Shown: piece by piece, positions 1 to 5,497 of the stretch
Layout of the letters: each line of letters starts with the position of its first letter
How positions within the stretch are numbered: the stretch's first letter is position 1
Origin: CAZLMW01 sp964560875
GTDB lineage: Bacteria; Myxococcota_A; UBA9042
Length of the DNA: 8,709 bases
NCBI GenBank assembly: GCA_964560875.1
Contig: CAZLMW010000202.1
Coordinates: 1-8,709, forward strand
Reading direction: 5' to 3'
Translations under genes and position numbers: made by a program
The notes under the pieces: model-generated
Databases searched by the model: none
What the model was told of the DNA's origin: nothing
What the model saw: only the letters and a program-made list of their open reading frames with translations

Positions 1-1044
1 CAGGGAATCCTGCTGTTCGATGAGCTGACCGCCGCCGACCGCACACTCCAGGTGGCCGCCTACGAGTTGATCCTCGATCGGCGGCTGGGCGAGGTGTACC
101 GACTTCCCGACGGCTGGCTCGTCTGCGCGGCCGGCAACAGGTCCAAAGACCGCGCTGTGACCGCGCCGATGTCGTCGGCGCTCGCCAACCGCTTGCTGCA
201 CCTCGACGTGGGCGCCGACTTGGACGACTGGCTGACGTGGGCCACAGCCGCAGGGGTGAATCCGAAGGTCCGGGGATTTCTGCAATTCCGGCCCGAGCTG
301 CTCATGAACATGGACGTCGCCGACCTCGAGCGAGGGTGGCCATCTCCGCGCAGCTGGGCGCGTGTGTCGGCGCTGCTCGGCAAACGGGGCGTGCTCAGCG
401 AAACGGCGCTCTGGGCCGGTGTGCGTGGGCTCGTTGGCGAGGGGGCCGCTATCGAACTGAAGGCGTGGATCGCCGCGTCCGAGGAGGCGCCCAGCATCGA
501 CGGCGTCCTCGGCGGCTACATGGACATCGACGTCCCCACGCGGCCCGACCTGCTGTTCGCGCTGGCCCGTGGGTTCTCGGCGCGCGTGTTTGCGGTGCCG
601 GATCGGGTGCGTGCCATCGACAAGTTTTTCGATATCGGCCTGCGCATGCCATCGGACTTCGCGACCATGATGCTGACCGAAGCGCTGGACCAAGCTGGCG
701 AGCAGGAATGGAAGCAGGTCCTGGATCATCGAGACTTTGCCCGGTGGGTAGACACGCACGGCGACCCGCTCGCGGCACCAGAGGACACAGACGAAGCCGC
801 TTCCACGCGTGGCGGTCGTGCTGCCATCGGATCGGCGCTGCCGCCGCAATCCCCGAAGACGCCGTCGTCCTCGAATGCGCAGCAAGCTGCGGCACCGAAA
901 ACGAATGCAGGTGACCTCGAGTGCCCGGCCGTCGACGAGGAAGCGGCCGAAGCTCTGATTGAGCTTGAGGAGCTCTTGGAGCGCGTGGCCCGAAGCTCGG
1001 AAAGCAAGGCGACCGATGCCCAGCAAAGCCAGGAGGTCGCATGA
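1..1044 (+). CDS. MoxR-like AAA+ ATPase, 5'-truncated by window edge
   Basis: This is the C-terminal 347 residues of an ATPase whose reading frame is open from the first base, so the start, Walker A and the rest of the nucleotide-binding core lie outside the window. The first residues (GILLFDEL) are a Walker B strand with its D-E pair. They are followed by a helix and an LDRRLGE hairpin, then LPDGWLVCAAGNR, which carries the sensor-1 asparagine, and SSALANR, which supplies the likely arginine finger. This order is typical of MoxR-family AAA+ proteins, which remodel or load cofactors into targets together with a vWA-domain partner. That partner is the next gene, which overlaps the stop by four bases (ATGA). 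The last ~90 residues are a Ser/Pro/Ala-rich linker followed by an acidic Glu/Leu-rich helix, which may be a partner-binding tail (inference). The GTG at 52 is an internal codon, not the start. Confidence 0.9.
   Translation, partial: QGILLFDELTAADRTLQVAAYELILDRRLGEVYRLPDGWLVCAAGNRSKDRAVTAPMSSALANRLLHLDVGADLDDWLTWATAAGVNPKVRGFLQFRPELLMNMDVADLERGWPSPRSWARVSALLGKRGVLSETALWAGVRGLVGEGAAIELKAWIAASEEAPSIDGVLGGYMDIDVPTRPDLLFALARGFSARVFAVPDRVRAIDKFFDIGLRMPSDFATMMLTEALDQAGEQEWKQVLDHRDFARWVDTHGDPLAAPEDTDEAASTRGGRAAIGSALPPQSPKTPSSSNAQQAAAPKTNAGDLECPAVDEEAAEALIELEELLERVARSSESKATDAQQSQEVA
1031..1036 (+). promoter_or_regulatory. Ribosome-binding site of the vWA/metallopeptidase gene
   Basis: AGGAGG lies four bases before the ATG at 1041 and inside the end of the ATPase gene. 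It fixes that start, which overlaps the ATPase stop codon as ATGA. Confidence 0.8.
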
Positions 1045-2321
1045 ACGCGCTCAATGTCCTGGTTCGCCCTGACGCGGATGACGCGGTCGCCAAGCGGCAA
1101 GCCCTGCAGGCCTGGACCACGGATCGGGCGACGTTGCTGGTCGAGCAGCCGCTACTGGCCTCGCTCGCGATGCAGTTGGAGATTTGCCCGGTTGTCGACC
1201 GGCGCGTCCTCACTGCGGCGACCGATGGCGAACGTGTCTACGTCAACCCGTGGTTCTTGGCGGAGCTGGATGGTGCCGACCGGCTGTTCGTGCTCGCCCA
1301 CGAGGTCTGGCACTGCGCCCTATTGCATGCCAGTCGGCAGGGAAGTCGCGAGGCTGAGGGTTGGAATGTCGCCGCCGACCACGAGGTAAACGATTTGCTG
1401 TACCGCGCAGGTTTCAACCTCCCGCGCGGCCTCGTGCACTTCCCCAGGTTCGCCGGCAAGGCTGCGGAGTCGGTCTACAACCTCATCGATCGCCCGCGTC
1501 GGCCGCACAGGCTGCTGGACGCGCACTTGGGTCCCAACGGTGTGCAAGGGCCGGGTGGAGGGGCCGGAGATGGTGCTGCGGCGTGGGGGCTGCCTGTTCG
1601 GAACAAGTGCGACCCGGCGTTCTCTCCGCGCCCAGCCCCGGGACAGGCCAGCAGGTGGCGCGAGCGGCTCGTGCAGACGGCCCACCGCTTTGGTGGCACC
1701 GATCTCCCCGCTGCGATGGCCCGTATCGTGGCGGGCCTCACGCAGCCCACGGTCTCTTGGCAGTCCATCCTCGACCGCTTCATCCAGCGAGTCGGCGGCG
1801 GGTCCGCATCGTGGTCGACGCCCAACCGGCGACATCTGCATCGCCGCGTCTGGCTACCCGGCCGCGACCGCAGCACATTGCGCTTGGCGGTTGCGATCGA
1901 CACGTCGTGGAGCACGCACCACCACATCGACCATTTCGCCGTCGAACTGCGCGCCATCGTCAACACCTACGCCCGCTTCGAGCTTCGGGTGCTCTGGTTT
2001 CATACGGCCGTCCACCACGACGACCTGCTGCTGCCTGGGCAGCCGATGGAGAAGATGGTCACGGGTCGTTTCGTCGGCGGTGGCACCAACTTCATCCCGT
2101 TGTTCGAGCGCCTGGCCGCGGCGCCGCCCCACGGACTCGTTGTCCTGACCGATGGTGCCGGGCCGATCCCAAGCGCACCGCCCGCATATCCAGTCCTCTG
2201 GGCGCTGGTGCCGAGCGCACGGCGGCCGAGGAATTGGGGGGAAGAGCTGTGCATGCCGGCACCACGAGAGCGACGACGGCGGCGGCATTGGGGCGTCGTT
2301 CGAACGTGGAGGGAGATGTGA
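1041..2321 (+). CDS. DUF2201-like putative metallopeptidase with C-terminal vWA-like domain
   Basis: This 426-aa protein combines two domains. The N-terminal part (about residues 15-150) holds HEVWH (H87, E88, H91), the zinc-binding and catalytic motif of gluzincin-type peptidases, followed by NVAADHEVND (110-118). Its Asp/His could give a further ligand, as in the DUF2201/COG3864 'predicted metal-dependent peptidase' family. A Gly-rich linker (163-178) follows. The C-terminal part (about 280-392) is a vWA-like fold with an apparently complete MIDAS metal site: DTSWS (D287, S289, S291), GGGTN (T349) and LTDG (D371). The usual partner of such proteins is a MoxR ATPase, here the overlapping upstream gene. 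The likely role is a metal-dependent adaptor or peptidase remodelled by the ATPase; actual proteolysis is unproven. The C-terminus is very basic (about 408-426, five Arg in a row), and its codons contain the ribosome-binding site of the next gene. Confidence 0.88.
   Translation: MNALNVLVRPDADDAVAKRQALQAWTTDRATLLVEQPLLASLAMQLEICPVVDRRVLTAATDGERVYVNPWFLAELDGADRLFVLAHEVWHCALLHASRQGSREAEGWNVAADHEVNDLLYRAGFNLPRGLVHFPRFAGKAAESVYNLIDRPRRPHRLLDAHLGPNGVQGPGGGAGDGAAAWGLPVRNKCDPAFSPRPAPGQASRWRERLVQTAHRFGGTDLPAAMARIVAGLTQPTVSWQSILDRFIQRVGGGSASWSTPNRRHLHRRVWLPGRDRSTLRLAVAIDTSWSTHHHIDHFAVELRAIVNTYARFELRVLWFHTAVHHDDLLLPGQPMEKMVTGRFVGGGTNFIPLFERLAAAPPHGLVVLTDGAGPIPSAPPAYPVLWALVPSARRPRNWGEELCMPAPRERRRRRHWGVVRTWREM
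2308..2315 (+). promoter_or_regulatory. Ribosome-binding site deciding a GTG start
   Basis: GGAGGGAG ends two bases before GTG 2318; its GGAGG core is five bases from the start. The nearby ATG at 2316 is in the frame of the upstream gene and is its last sense codon, so GTG 2318 is the only sensible start. Confidence 0.7.
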
Positions 2322-3007
2322 GTCACGTTCTGCACACACCGAAGCTGGTGAAGCTGGCCGCTCGGCGCAAGCGGCATGCGTTGAGCACGTTGCTCGACGT
2401 CAATCACGTCGTCGACGGTCAGCCGCTGGAGGACGCCAACTTCTACTGGGTCGCCACTGGCATGGCGGCGGACGGGGAGCTGTTCGTGCCGAGCCGCAAG
2501 TGGCTCGACGCGATGCGCGACAGCGAGCGCGGCGATGCGTTGTGGACGTGCATCCAGATCGAGCGGGCGGTGCGGAATGCAGATGGGGAAGCGCCCGACA
2601 TCGACGCAATGCGAGCGGCTGCGGCGGGAATGCGCCGCTTGGGATTGGGAGACACGCCGCTGAGGCGCGCGCTGGCGAACGACGCGGTGACCGTGACGTG
2701 GCTGCGCAGCGCGAGGTGCCAACACACGGATCGGGCGCGCGGCCAGACCATGCGCCAACTCTGGGAGACGTTCAGTCACCTGGTCGCGCTTCCGCTGGCG
2801 TGGTGGGACTGCGAGGACGGTGTGCACCCGGTGGTGGACAGCGACGCGGCCGCTCTGGAGTCCGGGTCAGCCTGGGGCCGGTCAGCTTGCCTCGCGGCAG
2901 ATGAGGCCGTGCTGTTGGCGTCGATGTGCCTGGACACGGCGACGAACATCGCGGCGTGCTTACTGTTTGATGACACGACAACCAAGGGAGGAGAGAATGA
3001 TGGATAG
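2318..3007 (+). CDS. Unrecognised 229-aa protein encoded between the vWA protein and the nuclease-like protein
   Basis: I do not recognise this family. The GTG start overlaps the vWA gene's stop (GTGA, four bases) and has a strong ribosome-binding site; the same frame is open much further upstream but only as a shadow of the vWA gene. The protein has no signal peptide or membrane segment. It begins with a basic stretch (residues 8-20, rich in Lys and Arg), then a mixed region with DANFYWVATG (39-48) and a Trp-containing helix (57-86). A long Ala/Arg-rich helical stretch follows (about 95-120), then a Trp/Leu-rich segment around RQLWETFSHLVALPLAWWD (146-164). Five cysteines (78, 134, 165, 191, 204) are scattered without a clear zinc-finger pattern. 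Its place inside the operon, overlapping both neighbours, suggests a dedicated subunit or adaptor of the MoxR-vWA pair, or a partner of the downstream nuclease-like protein; this is inference from context only. Confidence 0.85.
   Translation: MSHVLHTPKLVKLAARRKRHALSTLLDVNHVVDGQPLEDANFYWVATGMAADGELFVPSRKWLDAMRDSERGDALWTCIQIERAVRNADGEAPDIDAMRAAAAGMRRLGLGDTPLRRALANDAVTVTWLRSARCQHTDRARGQTMRQLWETFSHLVALPLAWWDCEDGVHPVVDSDAAALESGSAWGRSACLAADEAVLLASMCLDTATNIAACLLFDDTTTKGGENDG
2986..2993 (+). promoter_or_regulatory. Ribosome-binding site of the first PD-(D/E)XK gene
   Basis: GGGAGGAG lies just before two consecutive ATG codons at 2997 and 3000. The GGAGG core is five bases from the first and eight from the second, so either could be used. 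It excludes the longer reading of this frame that starts at 2820. Confidence 0.7.
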
Positions 3008-3623
3008 GTCACTGTTGAACGACGCACTCGCTGCTGCGCTGGCAGACCCCGTGGTCTTGCCGGCTAGTTTTCACGGCAAGGTCGAGGCGCTGGTGCAGCG
3101 GTTGGCAGGGGTGCGGCTGCAGCAGGCGTTCGGCGATTCCGCGCAGGTCGAGGTCGAGTTCACGAGGGGTGGCTTCGGTCGCAACCGCGTCGACATCGGG
3201 GTGAGCAGCGGCAATCGGTACGCGCTCGTCGAGCTCAAGAACCGGTACAGCTTCGACCGAGGAAGCGACGCGGCGTTGTTGGGACCGGTGCGGTGCGATG
3301 TGGAGAAGTTGCAGCGATGCGCCGGAGTGCTTCGTGAAAACCACGGAGCGGTGGAGGTGCAGACGTTCGCCGTGTTGCTGGTGTGTCATCACAGCCGTGC
3401 CGCGGAGATGCCGTTTCGGCTTGCGCAGGCGTACGCGGGGCGGACGGCGCGAGATCGTGAGCGGGTGTCGGCGGAGGCCGCGCGGGCTGCGGTGTTGGAG
3501 ATGGCGCTTGCCGCCGACGTGGATCGGCATCGCGGGTGGATGGTCGAGCCTGACGGCGGTGTGCGGTTCGTTGGCGAACGGCTTGCGGTGGAATGCGAGG
3601 TGCTCGCGGTTGGATTCGGTTGA
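2997..3623 (+). CDS. PD-(D/E)XK nuclease-like protein
   Basis: This 208-aa protein shows the core of the PD-(D/E)XK restriction-endonuclease-like fold. An N-terminal helix contains E30. RNRVDIGV follows with the metal-binding aspartate D66, then a strand YALVELKNR with E79-x-K81. After that comes DVEKLQR (101-107), matching the D-x-x-K-L element often seen after the catalytic lysine in this superfamily. A hydrophobic strand (about 122-130, FAVLLVC) completes the visible core. The catalytic residues look intact, so metal-dependent DNA or RNA cleavage is possible, but some members of the fold are inactive or purely structural. The gene overlaps the unknown 229-aa gene by 11 bases and is the last of the four-gene operon, the position where an effector would be expected (inference). 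The start at 2997 or 3000 is chosen from the ribosome-binding site; the substrate is unknown. Confidence 0.82.
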   Translation: MMDRSLLNDALAAALADPVVLPASFHGKVEALVQRLAGVRLQQAFGDSAQVEVEFTRGGFGRNRVDIGVSSGNRYALVELKNRYSFDRGSDAALLGPVRCDVEKLQRCAGVLRENHGAVEVQTFAVLLVCHHSRAAEMPFRLAQAYAGRTARDRERVSAEAARAAVLEMALAADVDRHRGWMVEPDGGVRFVGERLAVECEVLAVGFG

Positions 3624-3662
3624 TTGGGGACCGAGATGAGGTACGCGATTCTCGGTGGTAGC

Positions 3663-3692
3663 GGTGCGCGCACTCGGCTTGCCCGGCGCACC
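3663..3692. repeat. Inverted repeat after the first operon
   Basis: GGTGCGC (3663-3669) is exactly complementary to GCGCACC (3686-3692), giving a 7-bp stem with a 16-base loop 40 bases after the operon's last stop codon. No T-run follows, so it is not a classical intrinsic terminator. It could still end or protect the upstream mRNA or bind a regulator. It overlaps a possible -35 element. Confidence 0.4.
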
Positions 3693-3708
3693 ATCGAGAC
3701 GCTAGCCT
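3679..3708 (+). promoter_or_regulatory. Possible promoter of the 101-aa/429-aa gene pair
   Basis: TTGCCC (3679-3684) and TAGCCT (3703-3708) are separated by 18 bases and lie about 25 bases before the first gene start, a fair spacing for a sigma-70-type promoter in G+C-rich DNA. The -10 match is only moderate (T, A and the final T). The gap between the two operons is the natural place for one. Confidence 0.3.
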
Positions 3709-3732
3709 GATCCAGCGAATATGGAGAGAGTA

Positions 3733-4038
3733 ATGTTCGATGATCGGCAGGCCCTTGTGGCGTGGCTTGAGGCGTACGGTTTTCGTTCAGCCAACCCTTC
3801 CGATGCGCACACACCGTTCACCTTGACCGGCGAAGAGACAGCGTTTTCGGTCTACGCGCACCATCACCGAAGAGTCGGTGCGTGCCTTCATGTAACCAAG
3901 GGCAACCACGAATTCGCCGCACGTTTCGGCGTCCAGCCGTCTGATGCTGCGTGCACCGCGAGCGTTGGTCAGGGTCGCGCGCACGCTTGGCACAGTGAGG
4001 CGTTGCGGACGCTGCAACGGGCTCTCGAAAACAACTGA
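3733..4038 (+). CDS. Unrecognised 101-aa protein upstream of the second PD-(D/E)XK gene
   Basis: I do not recognise this small protein. ATG 3733 is chosen because GGAGAGAG (3723-3730) sits just before it; the in-frame ATG at 3721 overlaps that ribosome-binding site and is less likely. It is probably cytosolic: there is no signal peptide or membrane segment. An N-terminal helix (FDDRQALVAWLEAYGF) leads into a probable beta-rich middle with three adjacent histidines (HHH, about 43-45), and it ends in a helix (SEALRTLQRALENN). The next gene starts 26 bases after its stop, so the two are probably co-transcribed. A small protein before a nuclease-like one could be an immunity, adaptor or regulatory subunit, but nothing in the sequence proves it. 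Confidence 0.7.
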   Translation: MFDDRQALVAWLEAYGFRSANPSDAHTPFTLTGEETAFSVYAHHHRRVGACLHVTKGNHEFAARFGVQPSDAACTASVGQGRAHAWHSEALRTLQRALENN

Positions 4039-4064
4039 CGATTTCGACTGCTGGAGAATTCGGT

Positions 4065-5354
4065 ATGACCTTCGAAGCGAGACTGCTGGACTATCTGGGT
4101 TACCCGGGTCGGGAGAACACGAGGAGCGATCTGCTTGCTGCCTTCTTTGCGACTGATGCGAACGCTCGCGCATCGTGGCTCGCTGGGCTCGGGATCGCTT
4201 CGCCAGTCGACAACGCCGCGGTGCACGTGTCACGAGAGCGTCAGCTTGACGGCCGACAGAACCGCGTGGACCTGCTCTTGGAATGGCCAGGGCATGTCGT
4301 CGCCATCGAGTCCAAGGTCAAATCGTTCAACACCCCGGGACAACTGCTTCGCTACGCCCGTGGGTTGCGTGAGCAGTGGCCAGACGATCGACTCCACCTT
4401 GTGTATCTGACGGAAGCCGGGAACGCGGCCGATGTCTGGGAGCAGGATCAACTCCAGCAGCGATTCGACGTAATGCCGAAATCCACAGCTTGGGACTCGC
4501 CCATCTTGTTGGATGCGCTTGCAGATTCGGCGGTGGATGGCGATCTGCGCGGTTCATCATTCGCGGTCGAGTGGCGGAAGCGAGCTGTACGACGACGCGC
4601 CGAGATCACCGATGCGGAGAGGACATACGAACGGGGGGCGATGCACGAGTGGTGGCAAGCAGAGTCCAGTTCCAGCGCCGGACTCGTGGGGCGGGGTATT
4701 GCTGCGATCGCGAAATCGTTCGTAGCCGACCACGACAGCGGTCTTGAAATCCTGATGTACCCAAATCCTGGCGACCACGGGGACATCCAGTGCGACATTG
4801 GGAAGCCTGAGTGGTGTCATAGGCTGGGCCGCCTCAGCCTCCCAGACCATGCGGACGCCGCAAACGCCTTTCGGCTTCAGAATGCATTCGGCGACATGTG
4901 GGTGAGGACGACGCTCAGGTTACGCATCCGCGCACGACGGGGCGAAGTGCTGGAATTCGGCGTCGGGACAGACATATACCCCTACGTCCATCATCTTAAG
5001 AACAAGATTGACAGGAAGGAGCTTCAGCGGTGGGTCAAAGCCGACTCAGGTTTCTCGCAGGCGCTTGATCGACTTGAGCAGAGTCGACGTCTCTTCTTTC
5101 GATTGTTGCCGAAATCCCTCGGCCCGGACCACGCGGTCATTGGAGGCCGCTTGCCCCAAGCGTGGCGCGGTCATTGGTGCAAGCTCTGGACGCCGATCCC
5201 TACGCCATGGCCACTCGGCGACCACCAGTCACGGTCATCGATGCTTCGGGACCTCCTTCTCGACGACAAGACGATCCGAAACATTGACGAGGCGTGGCGC
5301 GAGGTGGGGGCGCAACTGCGCGGAGCGACAAACGACGACACGGCGACGGGCTGA
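4065..5354 (+). CDS. PD-(D/E)XK nuclease superfamily protein (PDDEXK_4-like)
   Basis: This 429-aa protein carries a nuclease-like core in its first ~110 residues. GRENTRSDLLAAFF supplies the helix glutamate (E17). RVDLLLEW carries the metal-binding aspartate D69, and HVVAIESKVKS gives E82-x-K84. QLLRYARG (93-100) matches the Q-x-x-x-Y motif found in the PDDEXK_4 group (PF14281), to which it most resembles by motif order. All catalytic positions appear present. The remaining ~300 residues are not recognised; they include a basic, Arg-rich helix (about 169-182) and several Trp residues, and may bind a target or partner. The start ATG 4065 has GGAG (4053-4056) eight bases before it. Members of this group are often found in accessory and defence-associated loci, but the specific job here is unknown. 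Confidence 0.85.
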   Translation: MTFEARLLDYLGYPGRENTRSDLLAAFFATDANARASWLAGLGIASPVDNAAVHVSRERQLDGRQNRVDLLLEWPGHVVAIESKVKSFNTPGQLLRYARGLREQWPDDRLHLVYLTEAGNAADVWEQDQLQQRFDVMPKSTAWDSPILLDALADSAVDGDLRGSSFAVEWRKRAVRRRAEITDAERTYERGAMHEWWQAESSSSAGLVGRGIAAIAKSFVADHDSGLEILMYPNPGDHGDIQCDIGKPEWCHRLGRLSLPDHADAANAFRLQNAFGDMWVRTTLRLRIRARRGEVLEFGVGTDIYPYVHHLKNKIDRKELQRWVKADSGFSQALDRLEQSRRLFFRLLPKSLGPDHAVIGGRLPQAWRGHWCKLWTPIPTPWPLGDHQSRSSMLRDLLLDDKTIRNIDEAWREVGAQLRGATNDDTATG

Positions 5355-5397
5355 GGGCTCGGTAGCGCACATCGCCATCGTTGTTGGGCTCGACGAC

Positions 5398-5416
5398 CGG
5401 ACGTCGGCGACGTCCG
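5398..5416. repeat. Perfect 8-bp inverted repeat in the gap before the 505-aa gene
   Basis: CGGACGTC (5398-5405) and GACGTCCG (5409-5416) are exact reverse complements around a 3-base centre GGC. It lies 44 bases after the 429-aa gene's stop and about 80 bases before the next gene. No T-run follows. It may be a factor-dependent terminator hairpin or a dyad operator site; the sequence alone does not decide. The rest of this 143-base gap shows only the next gene's ribosome-binding site. Confidence 0.5.
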
Positions 5417-5486
5417 ATGGATGCCAATGTCTGTGGTAAGGCTACCGCGGCGGTTCGTGCGACGGCAGAATCAGACGCGTTTGGGT

Positions 5487-5493
5487 GGAGGGA
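5487..5493 (+). promoter_or_regulatory. Ribosome-binding site of the 505-aa gene
   Basis: GGAGGGA lies before two overlapping ATG codons. The one at 5498 opens the long frame; the one at 5494 opens a frame that is a shadow of this gene. Confidence 0.65.
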
Positions 5494-5497
5494 ATGA

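Noticed and set aside
449..1213. 254-aa antisense open frame under the ATPase gene
   Set aside because: It mirrors the G+C-rich codon bias of the plus-strand gene, has shadow composition (Arg, Ser, Pro) and no recognisable motif.
1361..2317. Long upstream extension of the unknown gene's frame, fully overlapping the vWA gene
   Set aside because: The encoded sequence is Arg/Pro/Ala-rich low-quality protein, while the vWA frame carries clear motifs. The strong ribosome-binding site and GTG at 2318 mark the true start.
2000..2827. 275-aa antisense open frame spanning the end of the vWA gene and the unknown gene
   Set aside because: It crosses two well-supported plus-strand genes and its sequence is Arg/Pro/His-rich without domain features.
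2820..2996. Upstream extension of the first PD-(D/E)XK gene
   Set aside because: It overlaps the 229-aa gene in another frame, has Arg/Trp-rich shadow composition, and no ribosome-binding site; GGGAGGAG points to 2997 or 3000.
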